Positions 29,560 through 39,121 of a stretch of DNA of 64,000 nucleotides are shown one piece after another (the stretch's first letter is position 1; each line of letters begins with the position of its first letter). The DNA is taken from the NCBI RefSeq assembly GCF_000374285.1, contig NZ_KB893936.1, positions 1 to 64,000 of the forward strand, read 5' to 3'. The translations under genes were made by a program, and so were the position numbers. The notes beneath the pieces are model-generated. The model had not been told where the DNA came from, did not search any database, and saw only the letters and a program-made list of their open reading frames with translations. This DNA is from Actinobacillus capsulatus DSM 19761. Its GTDB lineage: Bacteria; Pseudomonadota; Gammaproteobacteria; Enterobacterales; Pasteurellaceae.

Positions 29560-29616
29560 TAAAAAGCCTATTTCTTCGATTATTTTTCAATAATTTCTCC
29601 GCATTGTACTTTTAGG

Positions 29617-29644
29617 CTTGAAATCAGTAAATTTGTCGCTATAT
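29617..29644 (+). promoter_or_regulatory. Heat-shock (sigma-32) promoter candidate for grpE
   Basis: CTTGAAA at 29617-29623, 13-base spacer, then CGCTATAT at 29637-29644. The -35 is exact and the -10 matches CCCCATWT at six of eight positions. It lies about 40 bases before the grpE start codon. Confidence 0.55.
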
Positions 29645-29685
29645 TAGTGCTGTTTTTTCATTATTTGAAACGAAGAGGATTTAAA

Positions 29686-30291
29686 ATGACAGCTCAAAAC
29701 GAAAATGCACAAGTTCAAACCGAAGAAGTAGAAACTGCAATCGAAACGCAAGAAACACAAGTAGAACAAAACATTGAAGACAACCAAGAACTTCCGGTTG
29801 AAGCTGAATTAACAGCGGCTTATGCACGTATTAATGAGTTAGAAACTTATATTGCGGAAGCGGACAACCGTGAGAAAGATATCCAATTACGTGCGCAAGC
29901 GGAAATCCAAAATATCCGCCGCCGTGCCGAACAAGATGTTGAAAAAGCACATAAATTTGCACTTGAAAAATTCTCAAAAGAATTATTAACCGTAGTAGAT
30001 AACCTTGAGCGTGGCTTAAATGCTCTTGATACGGCAGTCACCGATGAAAAAACACAAGCGTTGGTGGACGGTGTGGAAATGACTCATAAAGAATTTATCT
30101 CGACTTTGGCTAAATTCGGTGTAGAAGCGGTTGGGGTTGTCGGCGAAGTCTTCAATCCGGAACTTCACCAAGCAATTTCAATGCAACCGGCGGAAGGTAT
30201 CGAAGCAAATCATATCAGCGTGGTTTTACAAAAAGGTTATACCTTACAAGGTCGTGTCCTTCGCCCTGCAATGGTAATGGTTGCTGGCTAA
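29686..30291 (+). CDS. grpE: Nucleotide exchange factor GrpE
   Basis: The 201-residue protein has an acidic, Gln/Glu-rich head, a long coiled coil (about 45-110) and the compact C-terminal beta domain with the signature [12 protein letters not shown]...[21 protein letters not shown] (read in parts). GrpE releases ADP from DnaK. ATG 29686 follows AAGAGGAT; an upstream in-frame start adds 13 unlikely residues. A heat-shock promoter candidate precedes it. Confidence 0.95.
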   Translation: MTAQNENAQVQTEEVETAIETQETQVEQNIEDNQELPVEAELTAAYARINELETYIAEADNREKDIQLRAQAEIQNIRRRAEQDVEKAHKFALEKFSKELLTVVDNLERGLNALDTAVTDEKTQALVDGVEMTHKEFISTLAKFGVEAVGVVGEVFNPELHQAISMQPAEGIEANHISVVLQKGYTLQGRVLRPAMVMVAG

Positions 30292-30297
30292 ATTTTA

Positions 30298-30350
30298 CTC
30301 TCGCCCGCTTGCGAGAGAGAGACAGCCGGTGAAGCGTTCAGCGAACCGGC
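30298..30350. repeat. Nested palindromes downstream of grpE
   Basis: CTCTCGC (30298-30304) pairs with GCGAGAG (30311-30317). GCCGGT (30325-30330) pairs with ACCGGC (30345-30350), and GA-rich tracts flank both. GAAAATC and GATTTTC follow at about 30404-30421. No gene is seen in the 197 bases between grpE and the next gene. It may terminate grpE. Confidence 0.5.
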
Positions 30351-30488
30351 AGAGAGAGGGGTAGCGGTCTAAATTTGATAAAAATCAGCAAATCCCTCTC
30401 TATCTGAAAATCACTGATTTTCGGCTCCTTCATTTACTCACTTTTGAGAGAAACGAGGATAATATTTTAATCTCATTCATATCAAGCT

Positions 30489-30941
30489 ATGTCCCTACAA
30501 TTCAACCCTATCTCACTTTTCCTTGTCGCACTGATTTTTCTTGGTGTGGTCGGAAACAACAATTCAATTACCATTGCAGCAACCGTGCTATTACTGGTAC
30601 AACAAACATTCCTCAGTAAATATCTGCCCTTTTTAGATAAGTACGGTTTAAGCATTGGCATTATCATTCTGACTATCGGCGTATTAAGTCCGATTGTTTC
30701 CGGCAAAATTGCCCTCCCTTCCTTCTCTGAATTTTTAAATTGGAAAATGTTGCTTGCCGTAGTTGCAGGAATTGCGGTGGCTTGGTTAGGTGGCAGAGGG
30801 GTAAGTTTAATGGGCGGTCAACCGTTGTTAGTCACCGGATTATTAGTTGGTACCATTATCGGCGTGGCATTACTTGGCGGCGTGCCGGTTGGCCCGTTAA
30901 TTGCTGCAGGCATCCTTTCTCTATTAATCGGTAAAGGCTAA
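30489..30941 (+). CDS. UPF0756 (DUF441, YeaL-like) membrane protein
   Basis: The 150-residue protein has four hydrophobic helices and the family's start [19 protein letters not shown] and end [16 protein letters not shown]. Relatives occur throughout Pasteurellaceae and Enterobacteriaceae (YeaL). No function is known for the family. It is transcribed in the same direction as grpE but separated by a palindromic spacer. Confidence 0.85.
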   Translation: MSLQFNPISLFLVALIFLGVVGNNNSITIAATVLLLVQQTFLSKYLPFLDKYGLSIGIIILTIGVLSPIVSGKIALPSFSEFLNWKMLLAVVAGIAVAWLGGRGVSLMGGQPLLVTGLLVGTIIGVALLGGVPVGPLIAAGILSLLIGKG

Positions 30942-31112
30942 TTGGTAAAATTTATTCAAAATTAGACCGCTTGTTCCCCCTCCCCCACTAAGTGAGCGCT
31001 GTAAGCGGTTTCTTCTACCTACTGTTTCCCCTCAATTTAGGCTATAATTTGCCTCAAAATATCTCGCATAATGCCGAATATCGTTAAGGCAATACATAGT
31101 TAAGACAAGACA

Positions 31113-34100
31113 ATGAGACCTTCGCAAAAAAATTTCAAAAATAGACCGCTTGATGAGAGCCAGAAAGCATTAATCGCAAATTTAAAAGAACTCACCAATA
31201 CCGATTACCGCCGTTTACGTGCTCGTATTCACGGCATTTCTGCAATCAAAAAACAAGAAGCCAAAAACAATGTGATTGCGGAAATTGAACGTGAAATTCT
31301 CTCGGCACAAGCAGCTTTCCAAGCCAGAAAAGCACAACATTCCAGCCTTGAAATCACTTATCCCGATTTACCGGTTTCCGCTCGTCGTGAAGAAATTTTG
31401 AAACTGATTAGCGAAAATCAGGTGGTGGTGATTGCGGGTGAAACCGGCTCGGGTAAAACTACCCAGCTACCGAAAATGTGTTTGGAACTCGGGCGTGGGG
31501 TGAAAGGCTTGATCGGCCATACCCAGCCCCGCCGAATTGCGGCTCGCTCTGTCGCCACTCGCATTGCCGAAGAGCTTAAATCCGAACTCGGTGACACGGT
31601 CGGTTACAAGGTACGTTTTAACGATCAAGTCGGCGAAAACAGCCTCATCAAACTGATGACGGACGGAATTTTGCTCGCCGAAATTCAGCACGACCGCTAT
31701 CTCAACCAGTACGACACATTGATTATTGACGAAGCCCACGAACGCTCGCTCAATAACGATTTTATTTTAGGCTATCTCAAACAAATTCTACATAACCGTC
31801 CTGATCTGAAAGTAATCATTACCTCAGCAACCATTGATGTAGAACGCTTTTCCAAACATTTCAACAACGCCCCGATTATTGAAGTTTCAGGGCGAACTTT
31901 CCCTGTTGAAGTCCGTTATCGACCGATTGTGGAGGAAGAAGATCAACTGCAAGGGATTTTAAATGCCGTTGATGAACTACAAGCGGAAGGGCGTGGCGAT
32001 ATTTTAATTTTTATGAACGGTGAGCGAGAAATTCGAGATACCGCCGAGGCATTGGAAAAACAAGAGCTTCGCTTTACCGAAATTCTTCCACTCTACGCCC
32101 GATTATCTGCTGAAGAGCAACAACGCATTTTTAAACCAAGTGGCTTAAATCGAGTTATTTTAGCCACCAATGTGGCGGAAACCTCACTTACTATTCCTAA
32201 TATCAAATACGTGATCGACACCGGCACGGCACGCATTTCCCGATACAGCTACCGCACCAAAGTCCAACGCTTGCCGATTGAGCCGATTTCTCAAGCCTCG
32301 GCAAATCAGCGAAAAGGGCGATGTGGTCGTATTTCCGAAGGTATTTGTATTCGCCTCTACTCTGAGGAAGATTTTAACAATCGCCCACAATTTACCGATC
32401 CGGAAATTCTGCGGACTAACCTTGCCTCTGTTATTTTGCAAATGGCATCGCTTGGTCTGTCTGATATTACCAACTTCCCATTTGTAGACTCGCCTGATGT
32501 TCGCCAAGTGCAAGATGGTATTCGCCTATTGGAAGAACTCCAGGCATTTCACCATAAGAAAACCAAACACGGTGAGATACGTGAGCTTACAACTATTGGT
32601 AAACAACTCGCCCAACTCCCTATCGATCCACGTTTAGGACGAATGGTCATTGAAGCGGCAAAAAACGGAAGCTTGCACGAAGTGATGATGATTGTATCTG
32701 CTCTTTCAATTCAAGATCCGCGTGAACGCCCGCAAGAAAAACAGCAATCAGCAGATGACAAACACCGCCGTTTTGCCAATAAAGATTCGGATTTCTTGGC
32801 ATTTGTGAATCTGTGGCAATTTATCCAAACGCAACAAAAAGAGCTGACGAAAAACCAATTTCGCAAACTCTGCCAAAAGGATTACTTAAATTATCTACGA
32901 GTGCGTGAGTGGCAAGATATTTATCACCAACTTCGTCTTGCCGTGCGTGAAATGGGCTTACCGATTAACAGCCTAGAGGCAAATTATCAGCAAATCCACA
33001 CCGCTCTGCTAAGTGGCTTACTTTCTCATATCGGCTTGAAAGATAACGGGAAAATGCACTATTTAGGGGCAAGAAACGCCCAGTTTTTCATTTTCCCGAA
33101 CTCGATGCTTTTCAAAAAACAGCCAAAATGGATTATCGCTTCAGAACTTGTCGAAACCACAAAACTTTGGGCGAGAACCGTGGCTAAAATTGAGCCGGAA
33201 TGGATTGAGCCACTCGCTCAACATTTAGTGAAAAGCAGTTACAGCGAGCCGTATTGGTCAAAGTCTAAAGGCTCAGTGATAGCGTATGAAAAGGTATCAC
33301 TCTATGGCTTGCCGATCGTGGCAAATCGCACGGTAAACTATGGCTCAATCGAGCCTGAAACCTGCCGTGAGATTTTTATTCGCTCGGCAATGGTGGAAGG
33401 TGATTGGCACAATAATTACAAATTTTTCAAAGAAAATAACCGCTTGATCAAAGAAGTGGAAGACTTAGAGCATAAATCTCGTCGCCGTGATATTTTGGTG
33501 GACGAGCAAGTGCTGTTTGATTTTTACGATCAACGAGTGGGTACGGAGGTGGTTTCCAGCAAACATTTTGACAGTTGGTGGAAACAGGCAAGCAAGCAAG
33601 ATCCTGAATTACTGAACTTTGAAAAATCGTTCCTAATCAATGAAGATGTGAACAAAGTCAGCGAACTAGACTTCCCGAATTTCTGGCATCAAGGACAACT
33701 TAAGCTGAAATTAACGTACCAATTTGAAATCGGCAAAGATCATGATGGTGTCACAGTACATATTCCGTTGCCTTTATTAAACCAAGTTGAACCGGAGGGC
33801 TTTGATTGGCAAATTCCCGGCTTACGACACGAATTAGTGATTTCATTGATTAAATCACTTCCCAAAGCCACTCGCCGAAATTTTGTGCCGACACCAAACT
33901 ATGCGGACGCCTTTTTAGCTAAAGCTGAACCGTTCGCTAAACCGTTGCTGGAAAGTTTAACCTATGAGTTAAAAAGAATGACGGGTGTAACTGTGGAATC
34001 AGAGCTTTGGGATTTATCCCAATTGCCGGCTCATTTGCGAATGACCTTCCGCGTAATTGATGAAAAAGGTAAGAAAATTGCTGAAAGTGAAAACTTAGAT

Positions 34101-35030
34101 GAGTTAAAGTTTTCATTAAAAGATGAGGTTCAAAATACGCTATCAAATATTGCCGATGATGGTATTGAGCAAAGCGGTATCAACGTTTGGAGTTTTGCCG
34201 AACTACCAAAGTTTTACGAGCAGAAAAAACAGCATTTTAGTGTTAAAGCCTACCCTGCAATTGTGGATGAAAAAGAGTCTGTCGGTATTAAATTGTTTGA
34301 AACCGAGTTCGAACAAGCTCGAGCAATGAAAGCCGGCTTACGCCGTTTGCTGCTGTTAAATGTGCCTTCGCCGATTAAATATCTGCACGAAAAACTGCCA
34401 AATAAAGCTAAACTAGGGCTGTATTTCACCCCCTTTGGCAAGGTATTAGATCTTATTGATGACTGTATTGCCTGTGCGGTGGATAAATTAGTGGAAGAAT
34501 TTGGTGGCTTTGTGTGGAATGAGGAAAAATTCCAAGCGTTACACGAATTTATTCGAGCAAACCTAAATGATACAACGGCTGAAATAGCGTTACAGGTTGA
34601 AAAATGCCTCACCCTTGCCTTTGAAATTAACAAACGAATGAAAGGGAAAATGGACTTTACCATGGCATTTGCTCTCTCAGATATTAAAGCTCAAATTGAA
34701 GGACTGATTTACCCCGATTTTGTCACTAAAACAGGTCATCAACGCTTAGGCGACTTATATCGTTACCTTAGCGCCATTGATAAACGTTTGGATAAACTCG
34801 GTACCGACACTAACACCGATAGAGCTAAAATGCTCAGAGTCGAGCAAGTGCAAAACGCTTATAATCAACTACTGGTAAAACTGCCAAAATCTAAAGCAAT
34901 TCCAGATGAAATATTAGAAATTCGTTACATGATTGAAGAACTGAGAGTGAGCCTGTTTGCCCAGCAAATCGGCACCAAATATCCTATTTCTGATAAGCGG
35001 ATTTTGAATATCATTTCTGCAATAAATTAA
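31113..35030 (+). CDS. hrpA: ATP-dependent RNA helicase HrpA
   Basis: The 1305-residue DEAH-box helicase has motif I GETGSGKT (109-116), DEAH at 206-209, SAT in motif III and the QRKGRCGR-type motif VI. After the helicase core come the winged-helix/ratchet and OB-type domains and the long DUF3418 tail of bacterial HrpA. HrpA processes or releases structured mRNA and, in E. coli, helps rescue stalled ribosomes. No other large gene shares its operon. Confidence 0.95.
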   Translation: MRPSQKNFKNRPLDESQKALIANLKELTNTDYRRLRARIHGISAIKKQEAKNNVIAEIEREILSAQAAFQARKAQHSSLEITYPDLPVSARREEILKLISENQVVVIAGETGSGKTTQLPKMCLELGRGVKGLIGHTQPRRIAARSVATRIAEELKSELGDTVGYKVRFNDQVGENSLIKLMTDGILLAEIQHDRYLNQYDTLIIDEAHERSLNNDFILGYLKQILHNRPDLKVIITSATIDVERFSKHFNNAPIIEVSGRTFPVEVRYRPIVEEEDQLQGILNAVDELQAEGRGDILIFMNGEREIRDTAEALEKQELRFTEILPLYARLSAEEQQRIFKPSGLNRVILATNVAETSLTIPNIKYVIDTGTARISRYSYRTKVQRLPIEPISQASANQRKGRCGRISEGICIRLYSEEDFNNRPQFTDPEILRTNLASVILQMASLGLSDITNFPFVDSPDVRQVQDGIRLLEELQAFHHKKTKHGEIRELTTIGKQLAQLPIDPRLGRMVIEAAKNGSLHEVMMIVSALSIQDPRERPQEKQQSADDKHRRFANKDSDFLAFVNLWQFIQTQQKELTKNQFRKLCQKDYLNYLRVREWQDIYHQLRLAVREMGLPINSLEANYQQIHTALLSGLLSHIGLKDNGKMHYLGARNAQFFIFPNSMLFKKQPKWIIASELVETTKLWARTVAKIEPEWIEPLAQHLVKSSYSEPYWSKSKGSVIAYEKVSLYGLPIVANRTVNYGSIEPETCREIFIRSAMVEGDWHNNYKFFKENNRLIKEVEDLEHKSRRRDILVDEQVLFDFYDQRVGTEVVSSKHFDSWWKQASKQDPELLNFEKSFLINEDVNKVSELDFPNFWHQGQLKLKLTYQFEIGKDHDGVTVHIPLPLLNQVEPEGFDWQIPGLRHELVISLIKSLPKATRRNFVPTPNYADAFLAKAEPFAKPLLESLTYELKRMTGVTVESELWDLSQLPAHLRMTFRVIDEKGKKIAESENLDELKFSLKDEVQNTLSNIADDGIEQSGINVWSFAELPKFYEQKKQHFSVKAYPAIVDEKESVGIKLFETEFEQARAMKAGLRRLLLLNVPSPIKYLHEKLPNKAKLGLYFTPFGKVLDLIDDCIACAVDKLVEEFGGFVWNEEKFQALHEFIRANLNDTTAEIALQVEKCLTLAFEINKRMKGKMDFTMAFALSDIKAQIEGLIYPDFVTKTGHQRLGDLYRYLSAIDKRLDKLGTDTNTDRAKMLRVEQVQNAYNQLLVKLPKSKAIPDEILEIRYMIEELRVSLFAQQIGTKYPISDKRILNIISAIN

Positions 35031-35044
35031 CATTCCTATAGCAT

Positions 35045-35089
35045 CCAAGCGGTAAGATTTGCAAAAATATTGCAAATCTTACTGCTTGG
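35045..35089 (+). terminator. Hairpin after hrpA, uptake-derived
   Basis: CCAAGCGGTAAGATTTGCA (35045-35063) and TGCAAATCTTACTGCTTGG (35071-35089) form a 19-bp stem with one mismatch. The loop is AAAATAT. No strong T-run follows. Confidence 0.65.
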
Positions 35090-35170
35090 CTCTCTCACCT
35101 TATACCTTATATCAAGCATCCAACATAAATTCTTTCACTCTCAATATAAGTTTAATTATCCATAAAAAAT

Positions 35171-35184
35171 TTGAGTTAAATCAA
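35171..35184 (+). promoter_or_regulatory. FNR/HlyX-type box upstream of aasP
   Basis: TTGAG-TTAA-ATCAA matches TTGAT-N4-ATCAA at nine of ten conserved bases with correct spacing. It lies 74 bases upstream of the aasP start. A. pleuropneumoniae has the FNR homologue HlyX, and I recall HlyX control being reported for this autotransporter. Confidence 0.65.
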
Positions 35185-35257
35185 AAAGAAGATGAGAACT
35201 ATTTGCAATAATAAACATCATAGGTATAATTCCGCTTTTTTTATAAGGAGACCATAA

Positions 35258-38056
35258 ATGCTTGAAAAATATTATTTTAATAAAAGCTGTATTGCAATCG
35301 CCATTTCTACTTTCTTATCTACTAGCGTAGCCTACGCAGACTCTTTAGAATCGCCTCATTCAGTCATTAAGCTTTCGGATGAGATCAGTTCCAAATATAG
35401 TGGTAAGGGAGTGAAATTAGGCGTACTAGATGGCGGGTTTGTTGTTCAACATCCGCTAAATTCATCAAAACTTCACCCATCTAGTTTTAAACTAACTTCA
35501 CCAGATGGAAAAGTGTTAACCTATGATCCGAGTTACTTGCAATTTGAAGTAAAGCCTGCCGAACAGAATGGAAAAAAAGATCTAACAGCTCTATTTGAAA
35601 CTCATGGCTTAGGGGTATCCGGCGTTATTTCAGCGAAAGCTTCTAAAGAAAATGGCTTTAAAGGTGGTGTAGCTAAAGATGCTGAGATTCACATTGCAAC
35701 AAATACTCCAAACCGAAGCTTAGCTGAATTAATTGCTGAAGCACAGCAGTCAAAAGGTAAGGGCGAAGATCAGGGGGATTCAAAAAACCAAAAACCTAAT
35801 TTTGATGAGCTTGCCAAAAATGATTTATTACTCACTAAAGAAAAAGGGCTCTCATTTGAACGCTTAGAGTGGGCAACCGCTTTAAATAAGCTTGTCGAAC
35901 GAAATCTATTCGCCATTAATAATAGTTGGAATCTTGATCCTATCAGCGATAATATTGCTGATTTCGATAAACTTTATCATTCTCTATCAACAGATAAACA
36001 AAATTCACTGCTTCAAGCCGTCTTAAATGCCAAAAAGAAAAATACGTTATTAGTCTTTGCGGCAGGAAATGAGAGTAAAAAACAAGTTGGTGTGATGGCA
36101 ATGTTACCTCGTTACCTGCCTGAATTGGAGAAACACTATCTATCAGTTGTGGCTGTAGATAATAAAAATAATCTTGCAGAATACTCTAACCATTGTGGTG
36201 TGAGTAAAAATTGGTGCATTGCCGCTCCCGGAAATCTTGCGATCCTCAATGCAATTCCAGATAATAAACTTAAACCGCAATATAGTCTTGATAAAGAAGA
36301 AGGAACATCCCTTGCCGCACCTGTAGTTACAGGAGCTTTAGCTATCTTAAAAGAACGTTTTAACTATCTAGCCCCAACGCAAATTCGTGATACTTTATTA
36401 ACTACTGCAACCGATCTTGGTGAAAAAGGGGTAGATGATAAATATGGCTGGGGAGTAATTAATATAGCCAAGGCGATTAATGGTCCGAGTCAATTTTTAA
36501 ATGATGAAACGGTTAATGTGACACGAGATGACCGCTGGAAAAATGATTTCTCCAGTAAATTTAAGTTTACTAAGCAAGGGGAAAAATCATTAGATTTAGC
36601 CGGTAAAAATAATATTGCCCGAATTGATGTTGAACAAGGTAGACTCAACTTAAGCGGAATGACTCAATCCAAACAAGTGAAAAATAATGCCCATTTAGGC
36701 GTAAATCAAACTGAAATTAGGCAAGGTTATATGGCTACTGAAAATAGCCAATTAACCTTATTGGATAGCAATGGTTTAATTGGTAAAGATAAAGCAATTA
36801 TTCAGCTAAATGGTTCGTTAAAAATTGCTGATAAATTAACGGAAAATAGTAAACAAGGTAGTATTTCAGCTACTGTTGTAAAACTTCATGATAAGGCAAG
36901 CTATCAAGGTGGGTTCACAAAACTAATTGATAATAAAAATTTAGCCAATAAAGGCTTAATGCAAGATCTCTATTTTAAACAGTCTGAAATTATTGCGAAA
37001 GTCAATTCAAATAAAGCCTTTACTGATCCTAATGCCAGTGATAATGCCAAGTCTGGACTGAACCTATTAAATCAACTTAGAACCAGCTCATTTGCATATC
37101 GTCAGGGGGTATATAATGACTGGCTACAATCTGCATTAGAGCAAAAGAAATTAGGTCAACTACATTATGCGGTTTCTAATCATATTTACGCTGATACTTT
37201 AGCATTATTACGCCATCAAAATGCAAAACAATTTAGCCATGTTCAGCATAATTTATTTACTGCCGCCTATTCACCACAAAAAACGTCAGTTTGGCTTGAG
37301 CATAGTGGCCAAAAACATTCTAAAGTAGCAATTAAACAGAGCTCATCTGTTCTCGGTTTGAGCCATAAGTTCAATGATAACGCATTATTGAGCGCAACAT
37401 TAATACGAAAAAATCATCATATAGACAAAGATTTTGCTCATGCAGACCTAAAACAGACAAGCTTAAATATCGGATTACGTTATCCTTTAGCCGATCATTG
37501 GTTTAGTGAGTTAGCACTACAATTTGGGCAGCAGAAATACAACCAACGCCGTTGGTACAAAAAATCTCAGCTCGGTCAGGCTCAAAACAAAGGGCATCAT
37601 ATGGGGGGAGAAATTCGTGTCGGTTATCAATTTATGCCACAAACTTGGATAATTGAACCAAGCCTAGGGGTTCAGTTCATTCACACGAGAATGAAAGCTC
37701 TCAATGAAAAAGGCGAACTTGCAACAAATACCACGGCTCTTCGCTATAACGATATTAATCTCACACCGAGTGTGAAATTAAAATATACCGTTAAATTTGA
37801 GCAAGGCAGCATTTCACCTTATGTTGGTTTGAACTACTTACATCGAGTAAAAGGAAAAGAAAGTAAAATTACCAGCCAACTCAATGGCTACCCATTACAA
37901 AGCTATGCGACACAAAAACGTAACCATGCTTTAAATCTTGAAGCCGGCATGCAATTCCAATATAAAAATTGGTTCGTTTCTGCGAATGTTGATTATGATC
38001 GCATAAAATCAACGAATGCTTTTGGTTGGAAAACCAATATCGGCTTAACTTTCTAA
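35258..38056 (+). CDS. aasP: Subtilisin-type serine protease autotransporter AasP
   Basis: The 932-residue protein has a signal peptide (to about residue 27, VAYAD) and an S8 peptidase domain with Asp58 (LGVLDGGF), His116 (ETHGLGVSGV) and Ser351 (EGTSLAAPVV). A passenger stretch follows, then an autotransporter beta-barrel from about residue 670 to the terminal Phe (GLTF). Predicted mass is about 103 kDa, as expected for AasP of A. pleuropneumoniae, reported to process the outer membrane lipoprotein OmlA. A clear AAGGAG precedes ATG 35258. The upstream FNR-type box suggests induction without oxygen. Confidence 0.92.
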   Translation: MLEKYYFNKSCIAIAISTFLSTSVAYADSLESPHSVIKLSDEISSKYSGKGVKLGVLDGGFVVQHPLNSSKLHPSSFKLTSPDGKVLTYDPSYLQFEVKPAEQNGKKDLTALFETHGLGVSGVISAKASKENGFKGGVAKDAEIHIATNTPNRSLAELIAEAQQSKGKGEDQGDSKNQKPNFDELAKNDLLLTKEKGLSFERLEWATALNKLVERNLFAINNSWNLDPISDNIADFDKLYHSLSTDKQNSLLQAVLNAKKKNTLLVFAAGNESKKQVGVMAMLPRYLPELEKHYLSVVAVDNKNNLAEYSNHCGVSKNWCIAAPGNLAILNAIPDNKLKPQYSLDKEEGTSLAAPVVTGALAILKERFNYLAPTQIRDTLLTTATDLGEKGVDDKYGWGVINIAKAINGPSQFLNDETVNVTRDDRWKNDFSSKFKFTKQGEKSLDLAGKNNIARIDVEQGRLNLSGMTQSKQVKNNAHLGVNQTEIRQGYMATENSQLTLLDSNGLIGKDKAIIQLNGSLKIADKLTENSKQGSISATVVKLHDKASYQGGFTKLIDNKNLANKGLMQDLYFKQSEIIAKVNSNKAFTDPNASDNAKSGLNLLNQLRTSSFAYRQGVYNDWLQSALEQKKLGQLHYAVSNHIYADTLALLRHQNAKQFSHVQHNLFTAAYSPQKTSVWLEHSGQKHSKVAIKQSSSVLGLSHKFNDNALLSATLIRKNHHIDKDFAHADLKQTSLNIGLRYPLADHWFSELALQFGQQKYNQRRWYKKSQLGQAQNKGHHMGGEIRVGYQFMPQTWIIEPSLGVQFIHTRMKALNEKGELATNTTALRYNDINLTPSVKLKYTVKFEQGSISPYVGLNYLHRVKGKESKITSQLNGYPLQSYATQKRNHALNLEAGMQFQYKNWFVSANVDYDRIKSTNAFGWKTNIGLTF

Positions 38057-38079
38057 ATAATTATTCCAAACCTAAAAGT

Positions 38080-38104
38080 GGCACAGGCTTGCTTTGCTTG
38101 TGCC
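38080..38104 (+). terminator. Weak hairpin between aasP and the VirK-like gene
   Basis: GGCACAGGC (38080-38088) and GCTTGTGCC (38096-38104), with one G-T mismatch pair. No T-run follows directly, so partial termination at best. Confidence 0.4.
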
Positions 38105-38150
38105 TATATCCTTTTAACTCTAATTATAGTATTTACATTCAAACAATCTT

Positions 38151-39020
38151 ATGAAGAAGTTCTTTCATTTCCCCAAATTTAGTGAAACGTTTCCAAATGA
38201 AAAAAGACCATCTAAGCTACTAAGAGAATATTTTCGTTATAGCTTCCGCAAGGTATGGTGTTCAACCCAATGTATTCAATTGACAAATTACTTAAACAAT
38301 TCACCTTTATGGGCAAAATTATTTAATCAAAACTTATATCGGGTTAATACACTTTTAGATACTTACTGTGATAAAACTTTTAATAAAAAACAAAGATTAA
38401 AAGCCATCGAAGAAAACTTTACGCGTTTTGAAAATTTATTCAGAATAAATTTTTGCAATCAACTTGTGACACAGCAAGAGGTTTGTATTGCCAAATTAAG
38501 TGATGAACTGAATTTATATCTTAGCATTAATCAAATCGATCCCCTAGAAGGTTTCTTTTCATTAAATATTAAAAATAATCAAAAAGAACATATCTACGAT
38601 GCTTCTTTTACCTTATTAGAGGAAAATAAAATTCTAATTTCCTCAATACAAGGACCTAACAGTAAATCTTCACAGGATCTTATAAAATTAGCCACTAAAC
38701 AGTTATACGGTATTCGCCCTATGTTTATGCTGATTTATATATTTAAATTAATTGCTGAGAAATTTAATTTAGAATTACTCGGAATTCCTCATAAAAAACA
38801 AGCAAAATATCGCTGGAATGATCATTCCAGATTATTATTCAATTACGATATTTTTTGGCAAGAAAATAATGCTATTCTTATAAAAAATAATTATTGGTTA
38901 TTGAATAATAACATTGAGAGAAAACCATTAAATATCATACCGAGCAAAAAACGTTCTATGTATAAGAAACGTTACCAATTGCTCGATAATATTAAAGAAA
39001 AAATAAATTTAATGTTTTAA
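38151..39020 (+). CDS. VirK/YbjX (DUF535) family protein
   Basis: The 289-residue protein has the DUF535 hallmarks EGFFSLNI, a central ILISSIQGPN segment and RPMFMLIYIFKLIAEKFNLELLGI. Relatives (VirK in Shigella, YbjX in E. coli) are linked to virulence or envelope traits, but no biochemical activity is established. No signal peptide is visible. The gene is noticeably more AT-rich and Lys/Asn-rich than its neighbours, which fits transfer together with aasP or relaxed constraint. Confidence 0.75.
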   Translation: MKKFFHFPKFSETFPNEKRPSKLLREYFRYSFRKVWCSTQCIQLTNYLNNSPLWAKLFNQNLYRVNTLLDTYCDKTFNKKQRLKAIEENFTRFENLFRINFCNQLVTQQEVCIAKLSDELNLYLSINQIDPLEGFFSLNIKNNQKEHIYDASFTLLEENKILISSIQGPNSKSSQDLIKLATKQLYGIRPMFMLIYIFKLIAEKFNLELLGIPHKKQAKYRWNDHSRLLFNYDIFWQENNAILIKNNYWLLNNNIERKPLNIIPSKKRSMYKKRYQLLDNIKEKINLMF

Positions 39021-39058
39021 TTAATATACATATACTAATCTAGACAAATTTATTTCTC

Positions 39059-39102
39059 TTACGTAAAAGACCGTTCTTTTATTAGATTGGGCTTTTACGT
39101 AA
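39059..39102. repeat. Inverted repeat TTACGTAAAAG between convergent genes
   Basis: TTACGTAAAAG (39059-39069) and CTTTTACGTAA (39092-39102) are exact inverted arms with a 22-base loop. It could terminate transcription from both sides or serve as a protein site; each arm contains the palindrome TTACGTAA. Confidence 0.6.
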
Positions 39103-39121
39103 ATATTATGCAATACTGTTA

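Noticed and set aside
34250-34663. Minus-strand frame of 137 codons within hrpA
   Set aside because: It is a shadow of the long hrpA frame, with no ribosome binding site and no recognisable protein.
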